The position numbers and the translations under genes were made by a program. 64,000 nt of DNA from Curtobacterium sp. PhB115 (GTDB lineage Bacteria; Actinomycetota; Actinomycetes; Actinomycetales; Microbacteriaceae), in NCBI RefSeq assembly GCF_003752025.1, contig NZ_RJKR01000006.1:593466-657465 (forward strand), read 5' to 3'. Each line of letters opens with the position of its first letter. Within the stretch, counting starts at the first letter, position 1. Under the pieces are notes generated by a model. The model saw only the letters and a list, made by a program, of their open reading frames with translations. It made no database searches and was not told the origin of the DNA. Below, one piece after another: positions 1-8,721 of this stretch.

Positions 1-1
1 C

Positions 2-796
2 GGGGTCAACCGCCGCGGGCCGTGGCTCGCGATCGTGTACTGGGTGGTCATCGCGATCACCCTCGTGCCGATCGTCTACATGATCGTGTACTCGTTCAAC
101 GACGCACCCACGAACCGGTTGTCGTTCGCCTGGAACGGCTTCACGACGTACTGGTACGCCAACCTCGTGAACGTGTCGGGGCTCGGTGCGGCGTTCGTCA
201 CCTCGGTCGTCGTCGCGTTCCTGGCCGCCGTGGTCTCGGTGGCGATCGGCCTGCCGTTGGCCCTGGCGCTCGAGCGGTACCGGTTCCCGGGCCGCGGAGC
301 CGTGAACGCCGTGGTGTTCGCGGACATCGCGGCGCCGTCGATCGTGGTCGGGTCCGCGTCACTGTCGTTCTTCCTGTCGGTCGGGCTCGGCACCGGGTTC
401 CTGACGGTGCTCATCACGCACGTGGCGTTCGACGTGGCGTACGTGGTCGTCGTGCTCCGTGCCCGGATCGCAGGGACCTCGCGGGTGCTCGAGGAGGCCG
501 CGAGCGACCTCGGAGCCACACCGTTCCAGGCGTTCCGGCTCGTGACGCTGCCGCTGCTCGCACCGGGCATGCTCGCCGCCGGGCTGCTGGCGCTCGCGAT
601 GTCGATCGACGACTACGTGATCACGTCCTTCGTGGCCGGGCCGGCGGTGACGTTCCCGCTGTTCGTGTACGGCGCCGCGAAGGCCGGGATGCCGCCGCAG
701 GTGCTGTGCTTCGGCACGCTCGTGTTCGCGGTGGGGCTGCTCGTCGCCCTGCTGAACGGCGCCCTGAACCGCCGCCTGTCCCGTACCCGCGGCTGA
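2..796 (+). CDS. ABC transporter permease, PotC-like (5' end outside window)
   Basis: Inner-membrane permease of a spermidine/putrescine-type ABC importer. The open frame runs in from the window edge (first codons read GVNRRGPWLAIVYWVV), so the true start lies upstream and the GTG at 35 is not it. About six hydrophobic segments are visible, and the EAA loop that contacts the ATPase is clear (EEAASDLGATPFQAFRLV, near nt 490-545). Length (at least 264 aa) and the position of the EAA loop match PotC/YdcV-type permeases. The partner permease, ATPase and binding protein should lie upstream. Substrate cannot be read from the sequence: polyamines are typical, but related permeases carry other small cations. 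The following ligase gene has its own -10 box, so co-transcription is not required. Confidence 0.85.
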   Translation, partial: GVNRRGPWLAIVYWVVIAITLVPIVYMIVYSFNDAPTNRLSFAWNGFTTYWYANLVNVSGLGAAFVTSVVVAFLAAVVSVAIGLPLALALERYRFPGRGAVNAVVFADIAAPSIVVGSASLSFFLSVGLGTGFLTVLITHVAFDVAYVVVVLRARIAGTSRVLEEAASDLGATPFQAFRLVTLPLLAPGMLAAGLLALAMSIDDYVITSFVAGPAVTFPLFVYGAAKAGMPPQVLCFGTLVFAVGLLVALLNGALNRRLSRTRG

Positions 797-823
797 GCGC
801 CCGCGCCCGCTCCCGCCCGCAGT

Positions 824-884
824 GTGCGAGGGTCCGCGCAGTGTGCGGGGCCGCGCGCCTCGCACACTGTGCGGAACCTCGCAC
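824..884. repeat. Long inverted repeat, GTGCGAGG family, copy 1
   Basis: Left arm 824-847 and right arm 861-884 are 24 bases each and complementary except at two positions, with a 13-base G+C loop. The arm contains CAGTGTGCG and GTGCGAGG. It could act as a terminator for the permease gene or as a cruciform. The same arm recurs at 7369-7483, on the other side of the following three-gene operon. Confidence 0.85.
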
Positions 885-960
885 GGTGGCGGCCCGGGGC
901 GGCTGTGTTACGGGCACGAGTCGGGCGGTGTGCCGCGGCGCGCGCCACAGCCGCCGCGCG

Positions 961-966
961 TAGGTT
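961..966 (+). promoter_or_regulatory. -10 box of leaderless start (TAGGTT)
   Basis: TAGGTT ends six bases before the ATG at 973 and there is no Shine-Dalgarno sequence. This is the layout of leaderless transcription and gives the ligase operon its own promoter, separate from the upstream permease. Confidence 0.6.
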
Positions 967-972
967 CCAGCC

Positions 973-3540
973 ATGAGTGCAGAGCTGACGCTCGGCGCCG
1001 AGGAAGAGCTGCACCTCATCGACCTCGAGTCCGGCCGACTTTCCGCGAAGGCCCCGCGCCTTCTGCCCAAGCTGCCCGCCGATCGCTTCGGCGCGGAACT
1101 CCAGCGCACGACCATCGAGACGAACACCCCCGTGGTGCGGACCCTCGACGACCTGCGGCGGGTGATCGTCGACCTGCGCAGTGAGCTGAGCGCGGCCATC
1201 GAACCCGCCGGCGTCACGATCGCGGCGGCCGGCACCGCGCCGAGGTCCGAGTACGCCGACTTCGAGCTGACCAGCGGCGGGCGCTACGGCCGGATGCAGG
1301 AGCAGTACCGGATGCTCGTCGACGAGCAGCTCATCTGCGGCCTGCAGGTGCACGTCGGTGTGAGCGACCGGGACCTCGCGGTGCAGATCGCGCAGCGGGT
1401 CGCGCCGGTGCTGCCGGTGCTGCTGGCCCTCAGTGCGTCGAGTCCGTTCTGGAACGGGCAGGACACCGGGTACTCGTCGTTCCGCAGCATCATCTGGCAG
1501 CGGTGGCCGTCCGCCGGCAGCTTCGGTCGGGTCTCGAACGCCGCCGAGTACGACGCGATGCTCGAGGACCTCATCGCCTCCGGCGTGATCGCCGACAAGA
1601 AGATGGCCTACTTCGACGTGCGACCGTCGTCCCATGCGCCGACGCTCGAGCTCCGGGTCTGCGACGCGACACCGATCGTCGACGACGCCGTGCTGATCGC
1701 CGGGCTCTTCCGGGCCGCGGTGCGGAAAGCCGAGCTCGCGGTCGAGGCCGGCACTGAGTGGCAGCCCCGCAGCGAACCCCTGCACCGTGCCGCGATGTGG
1801 CAGGCAGCACGGAGCGGGCTGACCGGTGAGCTCCTCGCCCTCGGCCGCCACCCGGAGCGCCTGCCCGCCGAGACGGCCGTCCGGCAGTTGCTCGACCGGC
1901 TCCGCCCGCAGCTCGAGGAGCTCGGCGACTGGGGCACCGTCGCGGACCTCACCGAGGCGCTCCTCGCGCGTGGCAACTCCACGGACCGACAGCGCACCGC
2001 CTACGCCGAGCGGGGTGAACTCGACGACGTCGTGGCCCTGGTCGTCGAGGACACCGCCGGCACCCCGTCCGGCCGGCCCGAGCAGACCCCCGCCACGGTG
2101 CCGTCCTACCGGGTCCGCGCCGGGGACGAGGCGATCGGCCCAGGAGCCCGGCCCCGTCCGGCGTTCCGCGACCTCGCGGCGTTCTTCCGCGGCTGGGATG
2201 CCGACACGACCATCGACCGCTGCGCGGCCCGCGACGTCTGGACCCGCGAGCACGAGGTCGGGTTCGTGGTCGACGGCGGCGTGCAGGCGTTCGGCTGTGA
2301 CCTGGTGCCCCGCACCGTGAGCGCGTACGAGTGGAGCCAGCTCGCCGACGGCCTCGGGCAGCGTGCCCGGGCGATCGAGCTGTTCCTCCGCGACGCCTAC
2401 GGCCCCCGCCGGATCGTGTCCGACGGAGCGATGGACGAGCACCAGTTCGTCGGCGCGAACGGCTGGGACGCCGACGCCGCACGACTGCCGGAGCACGCGG
2501 TCCGCGCGCCGGTGATGGGCTTCGACCTGGTGCGCAACGAGTTCGGCGGCTGGCGGGTCCTCGAGGACAACGTGCGCTCACCCTCCGGTGTCGCGTACGG
2601 CATCGCGCTCCGCGAGCTCATGGACGACGTCGTGCCCGACGCTCCCCGCCCCGAGAACCTGCGCGACCCGCACGGCGTGACCTATCGGCTGCGCGACACC
2701 CTCCGCGTGAACGCGGCGGCCGTCACCGGCAACCCGGACCCGGTGCTGGCGCTGATCAGCGACGGCCCCGCCGCCGGCGCGTGGTTCGAGCACCGCACGC
2801 TGGCCGACGGGGCCGGGCTGCGCCTCCTGGCCGGGTCGGACCTGGACGTGCGTGACGGACGCGTGGTCGACGTGACGACCGGGGACGTCCTCGACGGGCT
2901 GTACCTGCGGATCGACCGCGACGCCAGCGCCCTGACCGCGGACCACGCACCCGACCTGGGTGCCCGGATCATCGACGTCGCAGCCGCGGGCCGCGTGTAC
3001 CTGGCGAACGCGCCGGGCAACGCGCTCGTCGACGACAAGGCGATGTACGTGAACGTGCCGGACCTCATCTGGTACTACCTCGACGAGAAGCCGTTGCTCG
3101 AGTCGGTGCCGACCTACCGGACGAGCATCGAGGGCGAACGACTGTCCGTGCTCGACCGGGTGGGTGAGCTCGTGACGAAACCCGTCGACGGCGAGGGGGG
3201 CCGCGGTGTCCTCATCGGCCCGAGCGCCAGCGCCCCCGAGGTCGCCGAACGCCGCCGTGAGATCGCCGCGAACCCCGCCGGCTGGGTCGGACAAGAGGTC
3301 GTGCAGCTGTCGTCGCACCCGACGATCGGCCCGGCCGGACTCGACCCCCGGCACGTCGACCTCCGCGCCTTCGTCTACGTCACCGGGACCGGCCCGGAGG
3401 ACACGCACCTGGCCGACGTCGCGCTCACCCGGGTCGCGCCGGAGGGCAGCATGGTCGTCAACTCCTCACGGGGCGGCGGCGCGAAGGACACCTGGATCAT
3501 CGGCGCTCCCGCGTCGGCGACGACCGAAGGAGAACGCTGA
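973..3540 (+). CDS. Fused GCS2 carboxylate-amine ligase and circularly permuted ATP-grasp enzyme
   Basis: Two ATP-dependent ligases in one 855-aa chain. Residues 1 to about 360 are a GCS2/YbdK-type glutamate-cysteine-ligase-like domain: the metal-binding Glu cluster GAEEELHLIDLESG is at residue 8 on, followed by ETNTPVVRTLDDL and CGLQVHVGVSD. After a linker rich in Pro, Thr and Ala (about 360-385), the rest is a circularly permuted type-2 ATP-grasp domain with WRVLEDNVRSPSGVAYG, KPVDGEGGRGVLIGP and GQEVVQLSSHPT. By family knowledge each half can make an amide or peptide bond, so the protein could build a gamma-glutamyl compound and extend it. The stop overlaps the next start (TGATG), so it is translationally coupled to the AsnB-like amidotransferase. 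Substrates are not known. The plain annotation as glutamate-cysteine ligase would be misleading. Confidence 0.85.
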   Translation: MSAELTLGAEEELHLIDLESGRLSAKAPRLLPKLPADRFGAELQRTTIETNTPVVRTLDDLRRVIVDLRSELSAAIEPAGVTIAAAGTAPRSEYADFELTSGGRYGRMQEQYRMLVDEQLICGLQVHVGVSDRDLAVQIAQRVAPVLPVLLALSASSPFWNGQDTGYSSFRSIIWQRWPSAGSFGRVSNAAEYDAMLEDLIASGVIADKKMAYFDVRPSSHAPTLELRVCDATPIVDDAVLIAGLFRAAVRKAELAVEAGTEWQPRSEPLHRAAMWQAARSGLTGELLALGRHPERLPAETAVRQLLDRLRPQLEELGDWGTVADLTEALLARGNSTDRQRTAYAERGELDDVVALVVEDTAGTPSGRPEQTPATVPSYRVRAGDEAIGPGARPRPAFRDLAAFFRGWDADTTIDRCAARDVWTREHEVGFVVDGGVQAFGCDLVPRTVSAYEWSQLADGLGQRARAIELFLRDAYGPRRIVSDGAMDEHQFVGANGWDADAARLPEHAVRAPVMGFDLVRNEFGGWRVLEDNVRSPSGVAYGIALRELMDDVVPDAPRPENLRDPHGVTYRLRDTLRVNAAAVTGNPDPVLALISDGPAAGAWFEHRTLADGAGLRLLAGSDLDVRDGRVVDVTTGDVLDGLYLRIDRDASALTADHAPDLGARIIDVAAAGRVYLANAPGNALVDDKAMYVNVPDLIWYYLDEKPLLESVPTYRTSIEGERLSVLDRVGELVTKPVDGEGGRGVLIGPSASAPEVAERRREIAANPAGWVGQEVVQLSSHPTIGPAGLDPRHVDLRAFVYVTGTGPEDTHLADVALTRVAPEGSMVVNSSRGGGAKDTWIIGAPASATTEGER

Positions 3541-5339
3541 TGTGTGGACTCGCCGGTGAGATCCGGTTCGACGGGACGTCCCCCGACGTGGGCGCGGTCG
3601 CACGGATGACCGGGTGCATGGTGCACCGGGGTCCGGACGGCGACGGGCTCTGGGCCCGCGGGCCGGTCGCGCTCGGTCACCGACGCCTGTCGATCGTGGA
3701 CCTGTCGACCGCCGGCGCGCAGCCGATGGTCGTGCCGCGTGCTGGCCTGACGATCGCCTACAACGGCATGGTCTACAACTACCGGCAGCTCCGCGACGAG
3801 CTGCGCGGCAAGGGCCACGACTTCTTCTCGTCGTCGGACACCGAGGTCATCGTCGCCGCCTACGCGGAGTGGGGCACGGCGTTCGTCGAGCACCTGGTGG
3901 GCATGTTCGCGATCGCGATCTGGGAGCACGCCAGCGGCCGGTTGGTCCTGGCGCGGGACCGGCTCGGCATCAAGCCGTTGTACGTCGCGGAGGTCCGGGG
4001 CGGGCTGCGGTTCGCAAGCTCCCTGCCCGCGATCCTGGCGGGGGACGGCGGCACGGGTGGCGGCATCGACACGTCCATCGACCCCGTCGCCTTCGCCTCG
4101 TACATGAGCTTCCACTCGATCGTGCCGGCACCGCGGACGATCCTGTCGGGCGTCGGCAAGCTCCCACCGGCGACCGTCCGGGTCGTCGAGCCGTCGGGCG
4201 CGTTCCGTGACACCACGTACTGGGAGCCCCGCTTCGAGCGCGACCCGGCGAAGGCCGACTGGTCCGAGCGGGACTGGGAACAGGCGTTCATCGGTTCGCT
4301 CCGCACGGCAGTCGAGCGTCGCATGGTCGCCGACGTGCCGGTCGGGGTGCTCCTGTCCGGGGGCATCGACTCCTCGCTGGTCGTCGGGCTGCTCGCCGAG
4401 GCCGGACAGCAGGACCTCGCGACCTTCAGCATCGGCTTCGAGGCGGCGGGCGGCGAGTCCGGCGACGAGTTCGAGTACTCGGACGAGGTCGCGCGGCACT
4501 TCGGCACCGACCACCACCGCATCCACATCCCGTCGTCTCGGCTGCTCGACGGGATCGACGGTGCGGTCGCCGCCATGAGCGAACCGATGGTCAGCCACGA
4601 CTGCGTCGCCTTCTACCTGCTCTCCCAGGAGGTCTCGCAGCACGTCAAGGTCGTGCAGTCCGGGCAGGGTGCCGACGAGGTCCTCGCCGGCTACGACTGG
4701 TACCCACCGCTCGCCGACGTCCCGCGCGACCAGGCGGCCGAGGCCTACCGTTCCGTGTTCATGGACCGCCGCTGGCCGGCGCTGCAGGCCATGCTCGGCG
4801 AGCGCTGGAAGAGCGACGACGACACTCCGTCGGCGTTCGTGGACGCTTCGTTCGCGGTTCCGGGAGCGGAGACGAGCGTCGACGCCGCACTCCGGAGCGA
4901 CACCACGATCATGCTCGTGGACGACCCGGTGAAGCGCGTCGACAACATGACGATGGCGTGGGGTCTCGAGGCCCGCGTGCCGTTCCTGGACCACGAGTTC
5001 GTCGAGCTCGCCGGCGCGATCCCGCCCGCGCTCAAGCTGTCGGACGGCGGCAAGGGCGTCATGAAGCGGGCGTCGCGCGGCATCGTCCCCGACAGCGTCA
5101 TCGACCGCAGCAAGGGGTCGTTCCCGGTGCCCGCGATCCGGCAGCTCGAGGGCCCCTACCTGGAGCGGGTGCGCGCGGCACTGCACGCGCCGGAAGCACG
5201 TGAGCGCGGCCTGTTCGACCCGGGTACGGTCGAGCGGATGCTCCAGGACCCGAACAGCACGCGGACCGAGATCGGCGCGAACGCGCTCTGGCAGCTGGGC
5301 CTGATCGAGATGTGGCTGCAGCAGCAGGGGGTGCGGTGA
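3540..5339 (+). CDS. AsnB-type glutamine-dependent amidotransferase (N-acetylglutaminylglutamine amidotransferase-like)
   Basis: Class-II glutamine amidotransferase fused to an ATP-pyrophosphatase domain. Cys2 after the initiator Met (MCGLAGE) is the glutaminase nucleophile; HRGPDGDG, RLSIVDLS and YNGMVYNYRQLRDEL complete that half. The PP-loop SGGIDSS begins at about residue 273 and activates a carboxylate for amidation. The 599-aa length and the absence of a free-Asn biosynthetic setting fit the AsnO-like branch that amidates a dipeptide in osmoadaptive NAGGN synthesis. Here the partner ligase is different (GCS2/ATP-grasp rather than GNAT/ATP-grasp), so the product need not be NAGGN. It overlaps the genes on both sides by one and four bases. 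Confidence 0.82.
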   Translation: MCGLAGEIRFDGTSPDVGAVARMTGCMVHRGPDGDGLWARGPVALGHRRLSIVDLSTAGAQPMVVPRAGLTIAYNGMVYNYRQLRDELRGKGHDFFSSSDTEVIVAAYAEWGTAFVEHLVGMFAIAIWEHASGRLVLARDRLGIKPLYVAEVRGGLRFASSLPAILAGDGGTGGGIDTSIDPVAFASYMSFHSIVPAPRTILSGVGKLPPATVRVVEPSGAFRDTTYWEPRFERDPAKADWSERDWEQAFIGSLRTAVERRMVADVPVGVLLSGGIDSSLVVGLLAEAGQQDLATFSIGFEAAGGESGDEFEYSDEVARHFGTDHHRIHIPSSRLLDGIDGAVAAMSEPMVSHDCVAFYLLSQEVSQHVKVVQSGQGADEVLAGYDWYPPLADVPRDQAAEAYRSVFMDRRWPALQAMLGERWKSDDDTPSAFVDASFAVPGAETSVDAALRSDTTIMLVDDPVKRVDNMTMAWGLEARVPFLDHEFVELAGAIPPALKLSDGGKGVMKRASRGIVPDSVIDRSKGSFPVPAIRQLEGPYLERVRAALHAPEARERGLFDPGTVERMLQDPNSTRTEIGANALWQLGLIEMWLQQQGVR

Positions 5340-7282
5340 ACGTGGGTTCCGTCCGGACTGGAGGCGCGGCGAGCGTCACGTCGTCGGCCGACGTCCGCCC
5401 CTCGGTCACCACCAGGGCCGCGGCCGACCTGGGTGAGCGGCTCGCCGCCGCCTGGGGGTCGTGGGGCCCCACCATGACCCGGAACGCCCGTCGCGTGGCG
5501 TTCGTGTCCGATCGGCACGGCACCCCCGAGGTGTTCGTGCAGGACGTCGTCGTCGACGGCGAACTGCCCGAACCGGTGCGGATCGCGCTGTCCGACGACC
5601 CCGTGATCCGGGTGTCGTGGTCGTCCGACGGGGAGTGGCTCGCCGTGGCCATCGCCACCGACGGCGGCGTGAAGCAGCAGGTCTGGGTGGTCCGACCGGA
5701 CGGCACCGACGCCGCGCAGATCGCCGGCTCGCGGTACCAGCACGCCGAACTCGGCCCGTGGAGCCGCAGCGGACACCGGGTCGTCATCACCCTGCCGTCC
5801 ACCGAGCCCGACCAGCCCGCCCGCTCGTACCTGGTCGACCCGGTGTCCGGCGACCGCGACGACCTGGCCGTCGGCGAACTCATCCACATCCTCGACCTGT
5901 CGGTGGAAGAACGCCTCGTCGTGCTCAGTGACGGGCAGCGCGGCCAGGAGTTCGTCGTCGTCGTCGACCGACTGACCGACGAGAGCCACGCCCTGTTCGC
6001 CGACGACCCCGACGGGTCCGCCGAGATCGCGTTCCTGCGGCCCTCGCCCGCGAGCGAGACCAGCCCCCTCGTCGCCTACGTCGCCACCGAGGCCGGACTG
6101 CCCCGCCGCGGACTCGTCGCCCAGCCGGTCGGACCACACGGCTGGCGTGGCACGCCCCGACGGATCATCGAGCGCGCCGACGCCGAACTCGAGTACCTCG
6201 ACGCCGACGACGCCGGCCGCACACTGCTGCTCGTCTGGAACGTCGACGGCCGCAGTGAGCTCGACCTCATCAACATGCACGATGCCTCGCGCACCCCCGT
6301 GCCGGACCTGCCCGGGTACGTCGTCACCGACCCCGTGCTCAGCCGAGACGGCCGGAGCGTGCTCCTCGCCGTCGAGGGGCCGACCCGACCCCGCGAACTG
6401 TGGCGGCTGGACACCAACGCGCTCACCTGGAGCCGGGTCACCGACGTGCCCGTGCTGCCCGACGCGACGCTCGTCGAACCGACGCTCGAGCGCTTCGGCG
6501 CGCGTGACGGACTGGAGCTGACCGGGTGGCTGTACCGGGCCGTGGAGCCGGCCCCGTCGGCGGCGGAAGCCGACCCCGTTGCTGGTGCTGTGCCTCCCGG
6601 CCGCGCAGCGCTCGTCCACCTGCACGGCGGACCGGAGTCGCAGGAGCGACCCACGTTCTCGCCGCAGCACCAGGCGCTCGCCGCCGCTGGGGTGACCGTG
6701 TTCGCACCGAACATCCGCGGTTCGTCCGGGTACGGGCACGAGTTCGTGCACGCCGACGACCTCGGCCTGCGCTGGAACGCACTCGCCGACGTCGTGGACT
6801 GCGCGCGGTTCCTGGTGTCGAACGGGTACGCGGACCGCTCCCGCGTTGCCGTCGAGGGCCGCTCCTACGGCGGGTACGCGACCCTCGCGTCGTTGGCGTT
6901 CACGCCCGACGTGTTCGCGGCCGGGGTCGCGGTGTGCGGGATGAGCGACTTCGCGACGTTCTACCGGGACACCGAGCCGTGGATCGCGGCCGCCGCTGCG
7001 ACGAAGTACGGGCACCCCGTCGACGATGCTGCGCTGCTCGACTCACTCTCGCCGATGCGCGCGATCGACGACGTCACGGCGCCGCTGCTCGTCGTGCACG
7101 GAGAACTCGACACGAACGTGCCGATCGGCGAGGCGCACCAGGTGGTCGCGGCGCTGCGCGATCGATCGCACGACGTCGAGTACCTGGAGCTCGAGGGCGA
7201 GGGGCACGAGTACCGGCGGGCGTCATCGCGGGCGATGCTCGTGCGGCGGATGGTGGAGTTCGTGGCGTCGCGCTTGGGGTGA
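5336..7282 (+). CDS. S9-family (prolyl-oligopeptidase-like) serine peptidase
   Basis: Cytoplasmic peptidase: no signal peptide, an N-terminal beta-propeller-like half (residues about 60-390) and a C-terminal alpha/beta hydrolase. Catalytic Ser510 lies in EGRSYGGYA, Asp592 in HGELDTNVP and His624 in EGEGHEYRR; the oxyanion region HGGPESQ precedes them. The GTG start at 5336 overlaps the amidotransferase stop (GTGA) and is preferred over upstream in-frame GTGs. The first residues VRTGGAASVT are encoded by a copy of the GCCTCCAG-type dispersed repeat. As the last gene of the operon it is the likely hydrolase or processing enzyme for whatever the two upstream enzymes make. In the proteobacterial NAGGN operon this place is held by an unrelated M42 peptidase. 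Confidence 0.85.
   Translation: MNVGSVRTGGAASVTSSADVRPSVTTRAAADLGERLAAAWGSWGPTMTRNARRVAFVSDRHGTPEVFVQDVVVDGELPEPVRIALSDDPVIRVSWSSDGEWLAVAIATDGGVKQQVWVVRPDGTDAAQIAGSRYQHAELGPWSRSGHRVVITLPSTEPDQPARSYLVDPVSGDRDDLAVGELIHILDLSVEERLVVLSDGQRGQEFVVVVDRLTDESHALFADDPDGSAEIAFLRPSPASETSPLVAYVATEAGLPRRGLVAQPVGPHGWRGTPRRIIERADAELEYLDADDAGRTLLLVWNVDGRSELDLINMHDASRTPVPDLPGYVVTDPVLSRDGRSVLLAVEGPTRPRELWRLDTNALTWSRVTDVPVLPDATLVEPTLERFGARDGLELTGWLYRAVEPAPSAAEADPVAGAVPPGRAALVHLHGGPESQERPTFSPQHQALAAAGVTVFAPNIRGSSGYGHEFVHADDLGLRWNALADVVDCARFLVSNGYADRSRVAVEGRSYGGYATLASLAFTPDVFAAGVAVCGMSDFATFYRDTEPWIAAAAATKYGHPVDDAALLDSLSPMRAIDDVTAPLLVVHGELDTNVPIGEAHQVVAALRDRSHDVEYLELEGEGHEYRRASSRAMLVRRMVEFVASRLG
5351..5370. repeat. 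GCCTCCAG-family element inside peptidase 5' end
   Basis: GTCCGGACTGGAGGCGCGGC, one arm of the dispersed palindromic element, read in frame as VRTGGAA in the peptidase N-terminus. Confidence 0.65.
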
Positions 7283-7368
7283 GGCGCACGGCGCGGTGCG
7301 GCGCGCGGGCGCGGGCGGGTGCTTGCGGGCGGGCGCGCGCGGGGCGCGGGGCGTGGCGTGGGGGCAGT

Positions 7369-7500
7369 GTGCGAGGTTCCGTGCACGGTGCGGGGCCGCG
7401 CGGGTCGCACACTGTGCGAGACCTCGCACCGTCACGTCACGCGGTGGGGCCGTTCGGGTCGCACACTGTGCGGGACCTCGCACCTTCACGTCACGCGGTG
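7369..7500. repeat. GTGCGAGG-family inverted repeat with tandemly duplicated right arm, copy 2
   Basis: Left arm 7369-7392, right arms 7406-7429 and 7460-7483. The block 7406-7446 is repeated at 7460-7500 with 39 of 41 bases identical and a 54-base period. Arms match those at 824-884 closely. The preceding 7283-7365 is a simple G/C-rich tract with no gene. Confidence 0.85.
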
Positions 7501-7531
7501 CAACGATTCGGCGGTCAGCCGTACCGAGTCG

Positions 7532-7537
7532 GAAGAT
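7532..7537 (+). promoter_or_regulatory. -10 box (GAAGAT) deciding the GNAT start
   Basis: GAAGAT ends six bases before GTG 7544, the same spacing as the other leaderless starts here. It supports this GTG rather than the GTG at 7595 or starts further upstream inside the repeat block. Confidence 0.45.
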
Positions 7538-7543
7538 GGAACC

Positions 7544-8458
7544 GTGACCACCAGTGCGCGATCGACCGTCCTGACCCAGCCCGGAGAGGTCCTCGTGACC
7601 TCGGCAGCGGACGTCGAACAGGTCGTCCAACGCGCCACGAACAACTACGCCTCCGGGGTCGTCGCGGACACCGCCGGGTGGGCGGACGGCGACCGTCGGC
7701 GGATCGAGGACCTCGGGTTTCGCGGGGGCGACGCCCGCGGCGCAGCGATCCGCACGCTCGACCTGACCATCGCCGACGACGGCACCCCGACGCGGCTGCT
7801 CGACGCACCCGCGATGGCCGCGCTGAACAGCCACCACGCACGGTTCGCCGAGCGCCGTGGCGAGGTCGTCCGGTACCAGACCGACGTGTCGGTGTGGACG
7901 GGGATCCCGGAGCGGCCGAGCGCCGAGGACTGGGACGACGTCCGGGCGCTGCTCGGGTCGGGCGGGATGCTCGGCGTCGGTGCCGCTGCTGTCCTGCCGT
8001 CGGGGTGGGAGCTCGTCGAGGGCGCCGGAGGCGTGCAGCTGACCGGTGAAGCGATCGAAGGTGCGCCGGACCCCGAGGCCGTCGTGCTGACGCCGGACGA
8101 CGTGCCGGAGATGACCGCCCTGGTGGAGCGGACGAAGCCGGGGCCGTTCCTGCCGCGGACGATCGAGCTCGGCACGTACCTCGGCATCCGGCGCGACGGA
8201 CGGCTCGTCGCCATGGCGGGCGAGCGCCTGCACCCGCCGGGGTGGACCGAGATCAGCGCCGTGTGCACCGATGCGGAGTACCGAGGCCAGGGGTTCGGGC
8301 GTCGGCTGGTGCTCGCCGTCGCGCACGGGATCCGCGAGCGGGGGGAGACGCCGCTCATGCACGCGGCTGCCGGGAACACCGGGGCGATCGGGTTGTACCA
8401 GCACCTCGGGTTCCGGCTGCGGGATCGCGGGGCGCCGCGGTTCGTGCGGGTGCCGTGA
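7544..8458 (+). CDS. GNAT-family N-acetyltransferase
   Basis: Predicted acetyl-CoA-dependent acetyltransferase, 304 aa. The C-terminal GNAT (FR47-like) core is at about residues 185-300: ISAVCTDAEYRGQGFGRRLV is the acetyl-CoA pyrophosphate-binding region, and AAGNTGAIGLYQHLGFRLR is the final strand/helix. The N-terminal part (about 1-170) contains a region with ALNSHHARFAERRGEVVRY that is typical of longer FR47 proteins. Acceptor substrate is unknown. The GTG start is chosen from the -10 spacing; ATG 7815 would cut off conserved sequence. Its promoter lies directly after the duplicated inverted repeat. Confidence 0.75.
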   Translation: MTTSARSTVLTQPGEVLVTSAADVEQVVQRATNNYASGVVADTAGWADGDRRRIEDLGFRGGDARGAAIRTLDLTIADDGTPTRLLDAPAMAALNSHHARFAERRGEVVRYQTDVSVWTGIPERPSAEDWDDVRALLGSGGMLGVGAAAVLPSGWELVEGAGGVQLTGEAIEGAPDPEAVVLTPDDVPEMTALVERTKPGPFLPRTIELGTYLGIRRDGRLVAMAGERLHPPGWTEISAVCTDAEYRGQGFGRRLVLAVAHGIRERGETPLMHAAAGNTGAIGLYQHLGFRLRDRGAPRFVRVP

Positions 8459-8474
8459 GCGACGGCGCCATCGC

Positions 8475-8480
8475 TACGAT
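8475..8480 (+). promoter_or_regulatory. -10 box (TACGAT), leaderless
   Basis: TACGAT ends seven bases before ATG 8488; no ribosome-binding site is present. Confidence 0.55.
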
Positions 8481-8487
8481 CTGATAC

Positions 8488-8721
8488 ATGCCCAACTCTT
8501 CCGACGAGCGCTCCGGCCGCTCTCCCGGTGGGGTGATCGGTGCCATGTTCAACGTGGTCGTTTGTGGCGTCCTCGTCGTTGCACTGCCGATCATCGCGCT
8601 CACTTCGGGTCACGACCTGGTCCACATCGCGTTCGCGATCGTGGGCTTCGCGATCGCGGTCGGTCTCGAAGTGGTCTTCGTCCGGAACCTCCGTCAACAG
8701 CTCGCACGGCGGAGCGACTGA
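8488..8721 (+). CDS. Small two-helix membrane protein
   Basis: A 77-aa protein with a hydrophilic N-terminus and two membrane-spanning segments (about residues 16-38 and 43-65), ending in a basic tail (RQQLARRSD). No family recognised. Its stop overlaps the next ATG (TGATG), so the pair is probably co-translated and may form a complex. Confidence 0.65.
   Translation: MPNSSDERSGRSPGGVIGAMFNVVVCGVLVVALPIIALTSGHDLVHIAFAIVGFAIAVGLEVVFVRNLRQQLARRSD

Noticed and set aside
22-963. Open frame overlapping the ABC permease
   Set aside because: Arg-rich translation without domain features; the permease frame has membrane helices and the EAA loop.
973-2050. Simple glutathione-type glutamate-cysteine ligase
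   Set aside because: The GCS2 domain is fused to an ATP-grasp domain and coupled to AsnB and a peptidase; no glutathione synthetase context.
613-2496. Long open frame on the minus strand opposite the ligase gene
   Set aside because: It is a shadow of high-GC codon bias: Arg/Gly/Ala-rich, no family features, and fully opposite a gene with clear motifs. The same holds for long frames opposite most other genes.
7406-7500. Possible CRISPR array
   Set aside because: Only two repeat units, the unit itself forms a hairpin with a third arm, the spacers are too short, and no cas genes are present.
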